DNA of 64,000 nucleotides from Kineothrix alysoides (GCF_000732725.1 NZ_JPNB01000001.1:1984001-2048000), one strand, 5' to 3'. Positions 28,564 to 38,083 are shown, numbered from the stretch's first letter. Made by a program: numbers and translations. Notes: generated by a model from the sequence alone, not told the origin.

Positions 28564-29272
28564 AACGAATATATCCAAGATTTCCTTCCGCCGCCACATA
28601 TGTTGCGGCGGTTCCTTTTTCCGAGTGCTCCAGCATATTCCCTTGTAAGAGCAGACTATCCATCCCACAGACATTAGCTATCTCAATGTCACTTTCGAGT
28701 TCATTCCCAATCATAATACAGTCCCTTATCTCAAGACGGTGCTTCTTAAGCAGCAGCTCCATATAAGCTCGTTCCGGTTTCTTCACCCCATAATCCGATG
28801 AAATAAATATATCGTCGAAAAACTTTCCAAGCCCCAATACCTCAATTTCCGACGCTGTAAACAATCGCTGCGCATTAGACAGCAAAAACACTCTCCTGCC
28901 CATCCTCTTCAGCTCTTCAAGCATTTCTATTGCCCCATCATAAACTCTCATATACTCCCTGGACCATTCCCTAAACCTCCCCGCCGCATACGTCACTGCT
29001 TCCTCTCCCGCTCTTACACTTTTCCTCGCATACAGCTTCCGAAACACCTCTCCAATCTCTATCTCCGGATGCCCGCATCCATTTTCCTGCCGAAGCCTCT
29101 CCTCCTCTTCCTTACATAACAATAAATAACCCTGCTTCAGCTCCTCTGTCTCATACGCAGCCCCTTCATTCCCATAAAGCTTTGCCATCCCCTCCCATAA
29201 GCTCTCCTTGCTTTCATCCGTCCGAATATCCACCAACGTTCCATACAAGTCGAAAATATAATTCTTATACAT
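28532..29272 (-). CDS. HAD-superfamily hydrolase (haloacid dehalogenase/YjjG-like)
   Basis: The 246-residue protein has the four HAD motifs. Motif I is IFDLYGTLVD (nucleophile Asp8; the usual second Asp is Tyr, as in the DxYGTL subgroup), motif II FLLSNA, motif III the Lys in KKPERAYM and motif IV IGNELESDIE. A helical cap lies at about residues 15-90. Phosphatase activity on a small phosphorylated metabolite, or a nucleotidase role, is likely. ATG 29272 has AGGAG seven bases upstream and is preferred over a TTG at 29290. The gene is convergent with vanZ and overlaps its end. Confidence 0.85.
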   Translation of the reverse strand: MYKNYIFDLYGTLVDIRTDESKESLWEGMAKLYGNEGAAYETEELKQGYLLLCKEEEERLRQENGCGHPEIEIGEVFRKLYARKSVRAGEEAVTYAAGRFREWSREYMRVYDGAIEMLEELKRMGRRVFLLSNAQRLFTASEIEVLGLGKFFDDIFISSDYGVKKPERAYMELLLKKHRLEIRDCIMIGNELESDIEIANVCGMDSLLLQGNMLEHSEKGTAATYVAAEGNLGYIRFIYDWKEGGK

Positions 29273-29343
29273 CCTTCCGCTCCTATCCAACTCCCATTCC
29301 TCTCATATATTCACAACCCATTCGACTCCAAAATACTCCCTCC

Positions 29344-29387
29344 AAAAACCCTCCCCCGTAACCTTTCGTGGGAAAGCCTGGTACGGG
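29344..29387 (-). terminator. terminator after the alpha-amylase gene
   Basis: On the - strand CCCGTA (29382-29387) pairs with TACGGG (29355-29360) around a CTTTC/GAAAG inner hairpin, followed by GGAGGGTTTTT. The stem is imperfect. A second perfect 10-bp hairpin, AGGAATTCTT/AAGAATTCCT (29426-29459), lies just after the stop but has no T-run. Confidence 0.55.
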
Positions 29388-29467
29388 AAGGTTTCCGGCA
29401 ATTATATGCTACGGAACTGAGACATAGGAATTCTTGAAGCCCCCGATAAAAGAATTCCTGCTCTGGC

Positions 29468-31183
29468 TCAATGAAACACCCCAATGGAATATGGTGGCAT
29501 AACAACCTCTGCACTTGCCACTCCAATCTTTTGCTCACCCGTAAGAAGTGCACCCCCCAGTGCTTCCTCGCCATTTATTTCCTTTTGATTTACGGTGATT
29601 CCGCTCAAATCCACGGTCTGTTCTTCTTCTGAGATATTCATAACGAGAAGTATCTCCGAGCCTTCATATGATTTCTTTACCACGCACACACTATCGCCGG
29701 AAGCACTCTCCACATAGCTTACCTCTCCCCTTGCAATTTCAGGATAAACATTGCGAAGTCTTATCGCTTCCTTATAATAATGGTAAATAGAATCGACTGC
29801 CTCGTTCTGCTCGCTTAGGCTGCCATATTTCATCTTTACCGCATCCATATCCGGCGGTCCGGAGCACATGCCCGTTTCTTCGCTGTTTTCACTCCAATAC
29901 ATGGGCGCTCTTTTATTCTCGTCCTTGCCAGAACCCTTCATTCCCAGCTCTTCCCCATAATATAGGAAACAGCAACCGTTCATCATAAGATTCAACCCAC
30001 CGGCTATTTTCGTCTGGTTCTCAGCATTATCTCCCGAATAATAGCCTGCACTTCTTCCCAAATCATGATTGGTATAAAAGGGCGCATCGATGTAGTCGGG
30101 ATTATACTGTGAGAACTTCTCATCCAAGGCCTGCAGCGCTTTTCCGAATCCACTGGCCGACTGGTTTCCTCTCACTGTGTTCGCAATGATTCCTCCGCTG
30201 TCCGCAAAGGCAAAGTCGAAGACGCTGTCTATACCGCTTTCATAATATTTCGCATAGGTATCCATATCCGTCCATACTTCCGCTACGATATAGGCATCTT
30301 GCTTTTTCTCTTTCACCATTTCATTGAACCAGGAAAGAACCTCGTTGTTGGCATCTACTGCATCGGAATAATATTCCTTTGCAGCATCCAGCCGAAATCC
30401 GTCAACTCCCTTTGCCAGCCAAAAATCAACGATATCCTCTATTTCTCCTCTCACCGCCTCACTTCCAAGATTGAGGTCAGGCATTCCGCTCCAAAACTGT
30501 GCTTCATAATACCATGTTCCGTCAAGCTCGACATAGCCGGATCCCCATTCCCTGGAAAAGTTATAATAATCGATATAAGGGCATTCCTCCACAGAAGGCT
30601 CTGCATCTCCTATGCTTTTCAAATAACTGCCGGCTTTCAGGAACCAGGGATGAGATGAGGAGGTATGGTTCAGTACCAGGTCCAAAATCACATCGATTCC
30701 CCTCTCATCGCACGCCGCCATGAATTCCTCGAAATCATCCATCGTTCCATACTGTTCATCGATTCCATAGAAATCCGTCACATCGTATTTATGGTAAGTA
30801 GTGGACGGCATAGTAGGCATCAGCCAGATACCGTTGCATCCCAGATCGGTATCCGTAGAGTCATCTCCGTCGTTGATATAATCAAGTTTCTCCGTCAATC
30901 CCTTTAAATCACCAATTCCGTCTCCATCTCCATCATAAAAGGAATATACGAAAACCTCATAAAAGGTACGGTATTTATCATCCCGCACATTTAATGCGGG
31001 CTTTTCTTCCACCCTCCCATCTAATGAAGCATCTGTATTGCTTCCCGCCTCATTTCCTTCGTCTGCTCCATTCGAAGCAACTCCACCCTTCTCATCCGCA
31101 ACCTTTCCTCCGTATCCGCAGCCCGCAAACGAACTGATACCCAGACAAACTGCCAGTAATATACCGAGTATCTTCTTTTTCAT
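29468..31183 (-). CDS. secreted alpha-amylase lipoprotein (GH13)
   Basis: The 571-residue protein begins with a lipoprotein signal peptide (MKKKILGILLAVCLGISSFA then GC; acylated Cys at the lipobox FAGC) and a low-complexity linker. It should therefore be anchored outside the membrane. GH13 regions are clear: VILDLVLNH (I), GFRLDAAKEY (II, Asp nucleophile), VAEVWTD (III, Glu acid/base) and FYTNHDLGR (IV, Asp). A C-terminal beta-sandwich follows. The ATG at 31183 follows GGGAGGAG by seven bases; the frame extends further but without signals. It is the last gene of the mal locus and would release maltodextrins for MalEFG. Confidence 0.93.
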   Translation of the reverse strand: MKKKILGILLAVCLGISSFAGCGYGGKVADEKGGVASNGADEGNEAGSNTDASLDGRVEEKPALNVRDDKYRTFYEVFVYSFYDGDGDGIGDLKGLTEKLDYINDGDDSTDTDLGCNGIWLMPTMPSTTYHKYDVTDFYGIDEQYGTMDDFEEFMAACDERGIDVILDLVLNHTSSSHPWFLKAGSYLKSIGDAEPSVEECPYIDYYNFSREWGSGYVELDGTWYYEAQFWSGMPDLNLGSEAVRGEIEDIVDFWLAKGVDGFRLDAAKEYYSDAVDANNEVLSWFNEMVKEKKQDAYIVAEVWTDMDTYAKYYESGIDSVFDFAFADSGGIIANTVRGNQSASGFGKALQALDEKFSQYNPDYIDAPFYTNHDLGRSAGYYSGDNAENQTKIAGGLNLMMNGCCFLYYGEELGMKGSGKDENKRAPMYWSENSEETGMCSGPPDMDAVKMKYGSLSEQNEAVDSIYHYYKEAIRLRNVYPEIARGEVSYVESASGDSVCVVKKSYEGSEILLVMNISEEEQTVDLSGITVNQKEINGEEALGGALLTGEQKIGVASAEVVMPPYSIGVFH

Positions 31184-31326
31184 AACCAATCTCCTCCCAA
31201 TTTCTTTTCTAAACTTACGGCAATCTTCTGTATTCATCAGAACGAAAGTGTGCTTCATTCCATCTCGCAGCCGAGCACTTCAATAGCACAGCTTTTGTTC
31301 CCCTATTCTTCTATTACATAAAATAT

Positions 31327-31375
31327 GCAGGCAAAGCGCATTCACGATTTCTTTTTCGATTACTGCTCTGCCTGC
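31327..31375 (-). other. intercistronic hairpin between malG and the amylase gene
   Basis: GCAGGCAGAGC (31365-31375, - strand) pairs with GCTTTGCCTGC (31327-31337), an 11-bp stem with one G-U, in a 220-bp gap. The T-run is weak, so partial termination or mRNA processing is more likely than a full stop. Confidence 0.5.
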
Positions 31376-31403
31376 AATTTAAGTTCATATTATTTTAGTA
31401 AGA

Positions 31404-32279
31404 TTATCCCTTTACTGCGCCGGACATGCCGCTTGAGTAGAATCTCTGAGTTACCACGAATAAAATTGCAATCGGGATGGATATACATACGCTTCCCGCG
31501 GCAAATGCGGTGTACCAGTTGTCAATATACTCTTTTTCAAGCATCTTCCAAAGTCCCAGCGCCACCGTATAATACTCAGCATTGGCCCTGCATATAACTC
31601 TGGCAAAGATAAAATCTACCCAGGGAGCAATAAATGTAGTGATCACCGTGTAGACAATGATCGGCTTACTAAGCGGAACCGTAATCTTCGTAAACACCTG
31701 AAATTTAGTTGCGCCGTCCAAATATGCCGCTTCGTCCAATGCCTTAGGAATCGTATCGAAGAAGCCCTTGGCTATGTAGAATTCGATACCGGCCCCTCCG
31801 GAATAGACGAGGATGAGCGCCACGCGGATCATCGCTCCCTCCGACAGACCCATAGCTTTTAAAATATAATAAACAGCAATCATGGACATAAAGGCCGGAA
31901 ACAGCTTAAGCACGAGAGCCACGTTCATTAACGGCTTTCGCGCCTTGAACCTTAATCTGGACATGCTATAGGAAACCGCCAGCACGAAAAACGTAGAAAT
32001 AGCGCAGGAAAAAATAGCAATAATTAACGTATTCGCAAACATCTTAGGGAAATTCAACACATTTGTTTCGGTAAAAAGCTTGATATAATTGTTAAACGTG
32101 TATGTTTTAGGGAAGAAGGTCGACATATAGGAACCCTTTTCTCCTCGAAAGCTCGTTAATACTACCCAGAATATGGGAAACAGCCATACCACTGACAATA
32201 CTGCCAGAAAAACGTGGACAATGACGTTCGTAATAGTTTTTCTCGTTCTTGCACCAACCATTTCTTTCTTCTTCATCAT
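31404..32279 (-). CDS. malG: maltodextrin ABC transporter permease MalG
   Basis: The 291-residue inner-membrane permease has six hydrophobic segments and the ATPase-docking EAA loop EAAYLDGATKFQVFTKITVP. The N-terminal VFLAVLSVVWLFPIFWVVLTSF is typical of MalG/GanQ. The start ATG overlaps the malF stop as ATGA, with GAGGAGG seven bases upstream, so it is translationally coupled. It pairs with MalF and MalE. No MalK/MsmK ATPase is encoded here, so a shared ATPase from elsewhere must energise it. Confidence 0.93.
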   Translation of the reverse strand: MMKKKEMVGARTRKTITNVIVHVFLAVLSVVWLFPIFWVVLTSFRGEKGSYMSTFFPKTYTFNNYIKLFTETNVLNFPKMFANTLIIAIFSCAISTFFVLAVSYSMSRLRFKARKPLMNVALVLKLFPAFMSMIAVYYILKAMGLSEGAMIRVALILVYSGGAGIEFYIAKGFFDTIPKALDEAAYLDGATKFQVFTKITVPLSKPIIVYTVITTFIAPWVDFIFARVICRANAEYYTVALGLWKMLEKEYIDNWYTAFAAGSVCISIPIAILFVVTQRFYSSGMSGAVKG

Positions 32280-33649
32280 TGGAATCCCTCCTCATCTTTA
32301 TAAGAGCCCGTATTTCTGTACGTCACGATAGCTACAACAGCTAATACTGCAAAGGTCATGATACCGATAACCGCTCCGAGATTAAAGTATTGGAAATCGA
32401 TTGTGAGTTTATACAGCCACGTAATCAGAAGGTCCGTTTTTCCCGCAGTAGAACCTACTGGCGTAGGATGGCCCTGCGACAGGAGGTAAATGACGTTGAA
32501 GTTATTTACGTTGCCGGTAAACTGTGTGATCAAATATGGCGTCGTCACAAACAGCATATAAGGCAAGGTTATCTTAAAGAAAATGGTAAATATATTGGCG
32601 CCGTCCACTCTCGCCGATTCATAGAGCTCTCCCGGTATGTTCTGAAGAATTCCCGTGACCTGAAGAAGCGTATAAGGAATACCTATCCAAAGGTTGATTA
32701 TGATAACGGTCACTCTGGCCCACATCGTATTTGTAAAGAATGGGAGGGAAGTCTCAATGAGCCCTACGTTCCTTAGCATGGTATTTACCGCGCCCTCAGG
32801 CTGCAACATCGTCCGCATGATGAGCAGAGAGACGAACTGAGGAACTGCGATGGAAAGCACGAAGCAGAATCGCCAGAAACCTTTTATTCTCGTATCTTTT
32901 CTGTTGATGATAATAGCCAATATCATACCGAATACATAGTTCAGGCCAGTAGCAAGTACAGCCCATGTGAGCGTCCATGCCAGTACAGACCAGAAGGTCT
33001 GACCCATGGAATCCCGAAAGCTAAGCACCTTAATGAAGTTCGCCAAGCCTACCCAATCAAACAAAACCAAATGATCCCCATACTTCGAGTAATTGGTAAA
33101 AGCCATAGTAAGCATGAAAATAAGAGGCATTATGGTAAAAAGCAATACTCCCATGATTGGAGGCGTCATTAACAATATATGTAAATTTTGATTGAACAAA
33201 TCCTTGATGTCATCTTTAAAAGAATTGATATGATTACCTTTTTTGCTGAAAACCTCCGCCTTGTAAGCGCTGCGGAGAGAAGCCATCCAAAGCACGATAA
33301 AGCCTAATGTAATGGACACGGTAACTACACTGTATAACAAGATAATCAGCGAGTTATCTCCGGCAACATACTCATAAATACCCTTTTTTTCATTCCATGT
33401 TTCCTGCTGGGCCTGCGTGCCCAATGAGGGCATCATCGCTAAGTTATGTATGCCGTTCTGAACCATGAATAAAATGTAACTGATTTCAATCGCGAGAAAT
33501 AAAAGTCCCTTAACTATCTGTCCGCGCGCAATGTTTCCCGCTCCCATAAACAGCATAGACAGCTTTGTTACCAAATCGCCTTTTTTCACCGCATTACCTA
33601 CCGTATAAGGCGTTGCGAACTCTTTTACTCTCTTTTTTCTTTCTCCCAT
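32276..33649 (-). CDS. malF: maltodextrin ABC transporter permease MalF
   Basis: The 457-residue protein has about eight membrane segments. The N-terminal extra helices (LSMLFMGAGNIARGQIVKGL, LFLAIEISYILFMV) distinguish MalF from ordinary sugar permeases. The EAA loop is ESARVDGANIFTIFFKITLP, and the region before it (LNYVFGMILAIIINRKDTRIKG) is family-typical. It sits 136 bp after malE, from which it is separated by a strong hairpin, and overlaps malG by 4 bp. Confidence 0.93.
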   Translation of the reverse strand: MGERKKRVKEFATPYTVGNAVKKGDLVTKLSMLFMGAGNIARGQIVKGLLFLAIEISYILFMVQNGIHNLAMMPSLGTQAQQETWNEKKGIYEYVAGDNSLIILLYSVVTVSITLGFIVLWMASLRSAYKAEVFSKKGNHINSFKDDIKDLFNQNLHILLMTPPIMGVLLFTIMPLIFMLTMAFTNYSKYGDHLVLFDWVGLANFIKVLSFRDSMGQTFWSVLAWTLTWAVLATGLNYVFGMILAIIINRKDTRIKGFWRFCFVLSIAVPQFVSLLIMRTMLQPEGAVNTMLRNVGLIETSLPFFTNTMWARVTVIIINLWIGIPYTLLQVTGILQNIPGELYESARVDGANIFTIFFKITLPYMLFVTTPYLITQFTGNVNNFNVIYLLSQGHPTPVGSTAGKTDLLITWLYKLTIDFQYFNLGAVIGIMTFAVLAVVAIVTYRNTGSYKDEEGFQ

Positions 33650-33677
33650 GCTGTAACCTCCTGAAGCGAAAGATACC

Positions 33678-33709
33678 CCAAGGTGCCCGAAAAGATACGG
33701 ACACCTCGG
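33678..33709 (-). other. intercistronic hairpin between malE and malF
   Basis: CC-AGGTG-CC (33699-33709, - strand) pairs with GG-CACCT-GG (33678-33688) with two mismatches, without a T-run. Such structures after binding-protein genes usually stabilise the upstream mRNA and reduce permease expression; that role is inferred. Confidence 0.55.
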
Positions 33710-33785
33710 AAACTATCACTTTTGTGAAATTTTATACTTTAGGAAATCGTCTCTTATATTTCCTATTTTACCATTTTACTGCCTA

Positions 33786-35093
33786 TTATTCCACTACAGA
33801 TGTATTTAAAGAATCGTTAAGAGCTTCTGTTTTTTCCGCTGCATTTGCATGTGTCACTTCTTTGTTAACAAATGCTTTACCCATATTCTCAGCAGGTGTC
33901 CAGTAATTGCCCATCGCTGCTACGAACGGCTGAATAATAGCGGTATTATCGAAGGTCGCATTCTGCGCTACTACGAGAGCGTCGCTCTGAAGTGCAGGAT
34001 CTGCCAAAAGCTCCGTGTTGCAAGGAACGATACTTCTCATTTCATAATGTGCTCTCTGTGCATCCGCACTTCCTAAGTAGCTTGCAAGAGCAACTGAAAC
34101 CTGCATATTATCGCTGTTAGGGTTAACGCCAATCGCCTTAGAGCCCGCGAATGCCATCATCTGCTTTTCTTCGCCGTTAATTGTAATCGTAGGAAGTTCT
34201 CTTGCTCCGAAGTTGTCACCGAGAGCCTCTTTTACTGCTGCATAATCCCAAGAACCTGAGAAGATTGCAGAAATACTTCCGTCACGTAAGCCTGCAAGGC
34301 CTGCGCCGTCAGCGTCGTTTACAAAGTTCGGGTTCGCTGCTAAATCTACGAGGTATTCCGTTACTGCAGTCGCTTTATCGCCGCTAAAATCGATTCCCTG
34401 TGCTTCATCATTGCTATTGCCAAACAGAGTACATCCATTTGCTACATAGAAAGAAGCGATATACCATGAGTTGGAAAGAGGGAATGCAATCTTCGATTTT
34501 GCTACCATAGTATCCAGATTAGCTGCTTCTTCCTCAGAAAATACGCTCTTGTCATAGTACATGAACCATGTATTCGTTGTAAAAGGAACGCCGTAAACCG
34601 CTCCATCAAGAGATACGGAATCTACAATCGCTTGAGAATTCGTGCTCTTAACATAGCTTTCCGTCTCACCGCCCAATCTTGCAATAGCGTTCGAAGCGAT
34701 TAAATCTGTAAGGTTATCGTTTGCAAACATATATACATCTGCTGCTGCATCAACGTCCTGCGTTACGGTAGCTTTCGCATCGCCTTCCGCACATACGCCA
34801 TAGGTAAATGTAAGATCCCAGTTCGGATGAAGTGCTGCGAACTGCTCGCACATAGTCGGAAGCCAGTTACCGTTTTCTGCCGACTGATCCTCGGACGGTC
34901 CCCATACGAGAATATCTGCAGTAAGCGCTTCTTCCTCAGTTTCTTCCGCTGGAGCAGCCTCTTCTGCCGGTGCTGCGGCTTCTTCTGTCGTCTCAGCCGG
35001 AGCCTCTGTCGTTGTGGTCGCTGTGCTTCCGCAACCTGCCAAAGATGCCACCATAGCGGCTGTCATAAACAATGCTAACATTTTCTTTTTCAT
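33786..35093 (-). CDS. malE: maltodextrin-binding lipoprotein MalE
   Basis: The 435-residue protein has a lipoprotein signal (KKKMLALFMTAAMVASLAGC), a Thr/Ala/Glu-rich linker (about residues 22-60) and a type-I-like solute-binding fold (ADILVWGPSEDQSAENGNWL, VDAAADVYMFANDNLTDLI, YGVPFTTNTWFMYYDKSVF). These features match maltose/maltodextrin binders of gut Firmicutes. The ATG at 35093 follows AGGAGAGG; the longer frame lacks signals. A CAGGGC/GCCCTG hairpin (35138-35172) lies in the 138-bp gap after malQ. It captures substrate outside the membrane for MalFG. Confidence 0.9.
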   Translation of the reverse strand: MKKKMLALFMTAAMVASLAGCGSTATTTTEAPAETTEEAAAPAEEAAPAEETEEEALTADILVWGPSEDQSAENGNWLPTMCEQFAALHPNWDLTFTYGVCAEGDAKATVTQDVDAAADVYMFANDNLTDLIASNAIARLGGETESYVKSTNSQAIVDSVSLDGAVYGVPFTTNTWFMYYDKSVFSEEEAANLDTMVAKSKIAFPLSNSWYIASFYVANGCTLFGNSNDEAQGIDFSGDKATAVTEYLVDLAANPNFVNDADGAGLAGLRDGSISAIFSGSWDYAAVKEALGDNFGARELPTITINGEEKQMMAFAGSKAIGVNPNSDNMQVSVALASYLGSADAQRAHYEMRSIVPCNTELLADPALQSDALVVAQNATFDNTAIIQPFVAAMGNYWTPAENMGKAFVNKEVTHANAAEKTEALNDSLNTSVVE

Positions 35094-35231
35094 TAATTTT
35101 CCTCTCCTTTTTCTTTGACCTTGTCTTAATATTGTCTCAGGGCTGTCGCCCATATATATAAAATGTGCCCTGCACATCCTATACCTGATGTTCTATCGCT
35201 GCAATTCAGCCCGAAGCTTCATCGCAGCATT

Positions 35232-36722
35232 TTAGCGTCTATATATAGTAGATATAGTCCTTATCCACGTCCGCCTCTCTTCGCTTAGACAGTCGTGCCA
35301 TACCCGCCAGCGCCAATTGCTCCCTACCGTAGAAGGGTGGTTCATTCTCGCTTCATTTCCCAGCTTCAGGATATCCTGCATCTGTAAAATAACTACATCT
35401 GCAATGCTGGAATAAGCGAGTCTTATGAAGGCGTCCGGAATCGCATCCTTGGAATCTATATTCAAATATTCATATAAAAATGCCAGCTCATATTCCGTCT
35501 TATCTCGATAACAGCCCACAATCGTCTCGTTATCGTGTGTACCCGCATAAGCCACGGTGTTTCTGTCTATGTAATTATGAGGAAGATATTCCGAAGAAAT
35601 ATCGCCGTCGAAAGCGAACAGCAACACCTTCATTCCGGGCCATTCCATCTTCTCCCGCATCTTTTTTACCGCCGGCATACAGGGCCCCAGGTCCTCCACC
35701 ATAATCCTACATTCGCCCGATTCCGCCTCCATAATATCCAGAAGCTTTTTCCCCGGACCCTTTTCCCACTTTCCGTCTTTCACACCGCCTTTTTCAAAGG
35801 GGATGCTGTAATATTTCAAAAGACCGCTGAAGTTATCAATTCGCAAAGCATCGTACAGTCCGGCATTCGCTTTCATCCTCATACGCCACCAGCGAAAGTT
35901 CTCTCTCTCTATCTGCTTCCAGTCGTACAGAGGGTTTCCCCATTTCTGACCGTCTGCTGAGTATGCATCCGGCGGACAACCTGCTACCCTCTCGGGCGTT
36001 CCATCCACCCCTAATTGAAACAGTTCCCTATGCCCCCATACATCTGCACTGTCCAGAGCCACATAAAGCGGAACGTCTCCAATTATCTCAATTCCTCTGC
36101 TGTTGGCATAGGCCTTCAGCCTCTTCCACTGAGCAAAGAATTTGTACTGGCAAAACTTCCAGAAGTCTATGTTTTCCTCGTGCTTATGCTTATAAGCCGA
36201 AATTGCCTTCTCATCATGTTCTCGCAGCTCTTTGTCGAAGCTCAACCATTCCTTGCCCTCCGACTCCGTCTTTATTGCCATAAAGAGACTATAGTCTTCC
36301 AGCCATCCCTTTTTCTCCTCGCAAAAGGAGAGAAAATCCGCACTCTTTCTGTCAAAGCGTCCATACGCCTGCTCAAGTACACTAAATCTGTTATTATATA
36401 GAACCGCATAATTAATATCATGTTCATCACTGCCCCAGTTGTAGCTTCCGATTTCTTCCCTTTTCAAAAGACCATCTCTTGTCAAATCGTCCAAATCTAT
36501 CATATAGGGATTGCCTGCAAAGGCGGAAAATGATTGATAAGGGCTATCTCCGAAGCTCGTAGGACCAATCGGCAATACCTGCCAGTACCGCTGTCTCAGA
36601 TCCACCAGCAGGTCCACAAAGCGGAAGGCCTCCTCCCCCAATGTACCTATTCCGTAAGCTGAAGGCAAACTTGTAATCGATAACAGGATTCCTGCTCCTC
36701 TTGTAAATCTTTTCTTACTCAC
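35232..36722 (-). CDS. malQ: 4-alpha-glucanotransferase (amylomaltase)
   Basis: The ~496-residue cytoplasmic GH77 enzyme transfers maltosyl units between maltodextrins, releasing glucose. Signature regions are GAGILLSITSLPSAYGIGTL at the start, YWQVLPIGPTSFGDSPYQSF, the nucleophile Asp in ALRIDNFSGLLKYY, Glu in IMVEDLG and Asp in VAYAGTHDNETIVG. The frame's ATG at 36737 overlaps its own GGAGG; the GTG at 36722, eight bases after GGAGG, is the better start. It is the first gene of the leftward mal locus and lies divergent from the LacI regulator. Confidence 0.95.
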   Translation of the reverse strand: MSKKRFTRGAGILLSITSLPSAYGIGTLGEEAFRFVDLLVDLRQRYWQVLPIGPTSFGDSPYQSFSAFAGNPYMIDLDDLTRDGLLKREEIGSYNWGSDEHDINYAVLYNNRFSVLEQAYGRFDRKSADFLSFCEEKKGWLEDYSLFMAIKTESEGKEWLSFDKELREHDEKAISAYKHKHEENIDFWKFCQYKFFAQWKRLKAYANSRGIEIIGDVPLYVALDSADVWGHRELFQLGVDGTPERVAGCPPDAYSADGQKWGNPLYDWKQIERENFRWWRMRMKANAGLYDALRIDNFSGLLKYYSIPFEKGGVKDGKWEKGPGKKLLDIMEAESGECRIMVEDLGPCMPAVKKMREKMEWPGMKVLLFAFDGDISSEYLPHNYIDRNTVAYAGTHDNETIVGCYRDKTEYELAFLYEYLNIDSKDAIPDAFIRLAYSSIADVVILQMQDILKLGNEARMNHPSTVGSNWRWRVWHDCLSEERRTWIRTISTIYRR

Positions 36723-36746
36723 TGCCTTTGCCTCCATTACTTATAC

Positions 36747-36779
36747 ATACGTTCGTATTATTTTTCGTAAAGTTTCGTA
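36747..36779 (-). promoter_or_regulatory. three TTCGTA direct repeats and an ATACG-TT-CGTAT dyad before malQ
   Basis: TTCGTA occurs at 36752-36757, 36764-36769 and 36774-36779 (starts 12 and 10 bp apart, about one helical turn). The first is part of the perfect dyad ATACG-TT-CGTAT (36747-36758). It lies between the predicted -10 and the malQ start, where a repressor or activator of the mal locus would bind. Confidence 0.5.
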
Positions 36780-36788
36780 TCTGAGATA

Positions 36789-36818
36789 AATTTACCACTT
36801 CTCTATCGGTTTTGTCAA
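36789..36818 (-). promoter_or_regulatory. probable promoter of the mal operon
   Basis: On the - strand a perfect -35 TTGACA (36813-36818) is followed after 18 bp by TAAATT (36789-36794), a weak -10. A regulated promoter fits this mix. Confidence 0.55.
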
Positions 36819-36891
36819 TGCCTATAAGAACTTTATTATCACATTTGACATAATTACCGATTTTCATTCCAACTTTTTGTTCATTATTTCT

Positions 36892-36918
36892 TTTTTTCCG
36901 AAAACATTATTCGAAAAA
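36892..36918. promoter_or_regulatory. inverted repeat in the malQ-lacI divergent region
   Basis: TTTTTTCCGAA is followed after seven bases by TTCGAAAAAA. The arms are complementary except for one bulged C. It lies just upstream of the LacI gene's -35 and is a candidate autoregulatory operator. Confidence 0.4.
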
Positions 36919-36928
36919 ATAATATAAC

Positions 36929-36957
36929 TTGAAATCATTTTGTTTTGCTTATATACT
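36929..36957 (+). promoter_or_regulatory. promoter of the LacI-family gene
   Basis: -35 TTGAAA (36929-36934) and -10 TATACT (36952-36957) are 17 bp apart, about 100 bp before the start codon. Confidence 0.75.
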
Positions 36958-37055
36958 GTTTAATAGGAAACTAAGACAATAAAAAGAATAAAAAATGATG
37001 CAAAAAAGATTGGCTTAAAAAGCATGAATCAGCAGATAACAGAAAAGGAAACCAT

Positions 37056-38066
37056 ATGGCAACGATTAAAGATATTGCAAATAAACTCGGAATATCCGTC
37101 AGCACCGTATCCAAAGGCTTGAACGGAGCCAGCGACATCAGCGAAGCGCTTCGTCAGACCGTCCTCGATACGGCAGTGGAAATCGGATATACCACGAAAA
37201 AAATGAAAAAAGAAGAACACAAAAAGTTATGCGTTTTTATTGAAAATATGGATTATGAGACGAATAACCAGTTCGGTTACGAAATTATCTTAGGCTTTAA
37301 GCAGGCCGCATACCGGGACAAATGGGATATTACTGTACTCCCCATCAATCCTACCTTTCAGATGCAGGAGAAATATGACACCTACATGTTGAAAAATGGT
37401 TACCGGGGCGGTTTTCTTCTTGGTTTCTCCCTTCAGGACAACTGGATGAGCCAGCTTAATTCCACCACGATTCCTACCGTACTTTTCGATAATTACATAA
37501 GGAAGAATCCCAACGTGGCTTATGTAGGAACCGATAGCTTTGAAGGTATCGATATTGCCATGGAACACTTAATTTCTTTGGGCCATAAAAAAATCGCCTT
37601 TTTAAATGGTTCTCCCAATTCCATGGTCTCTGAACAGCGTATGCAGGCATATCTGGATAGCCTCGCAGCTCATAACCTCACATTCAATGAGAAGCTGACT
37701 GCATATGGTTATTACGTTGCGGAGAGCGCGAAGTATCATATTCCCTCTTTCCTTGCAGAAGGCGCTACCGCTATCCTATGCGGAAACGACTTAATTGCTT
37801 CCGGCGCCATCATGGAATGTTCTATGCACGGCTTTCGTGTCCCTGAGGATATCAGCGTTATTGGCTTCGATGATTTACCGATTTCGGCCCACTTGGACCC
37901 TCCCCTTACTACCATACGGCAAAACAGGGTAGAACTTGGAAAATGCGGCTATTTCGCACTGAGCGGGTTGATCAATCACGTTTCAATCAGCCGCACAATG
38001 CTCCACGCCCAATACATCGAAAGAGCTTCTACTGCCCCTGCAAAGGAACATAAAAAAACGGTCTGA
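37056..38066 (+). CDS. LacI-family transcriptional regulator of the mal locus
   Basis: The 336-residue protein starts ATIKDIANKLGISVSTVSKG, the LacI HTH and hinge, followed by a periplasmic-binding-protein-like sensor: FGYEIILGFKQAA, GGFLLGFSL, NVAYVGTDSFEGIDIAMEHL, HKKIAFLNG, PEDISVIGFDDLPIS. AAAGGAA precedes the ATG. Its divergence from malQ across a 333-bp region with dyads makes it the likely maltodextrin-responsive repressor (MalR-type) of malQ-E-F-G-amylase and itself. A role as activator cannot be excluded. Confidence 0.92.
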   Translation: MATIKDIANKLGISVSTVSKGLNGASDISEALRQTVLDTAVEIGYTTKKMKKEEHKKLCVFIENMDYETNNQFGYEIILGFKQAAYRDKWDITVLPINPTFQMQEKYDTYMLKNGYRGGFLLGFSLQDNWMSQLNSTTIPTVLFDNYIRKNPNVAYVGTDSFEGIDIAMEHLISLGHKKIAFLNGSPNSMVSEQRMQAYLDSLAAHNLTFNEKLTAYGYYVAESAKYHIPSFLAEGATAILCGNDLIASGAIMECSMHGFRVPEDISVIGFDDLPISAHLDPPLTTIRQNRVELGKCGYFALSGLINHVSISRTMLHAQYIERASTAPAKEHKKTV

Positions 38067-38083
38067 TTTTTGCAAAATATGTC

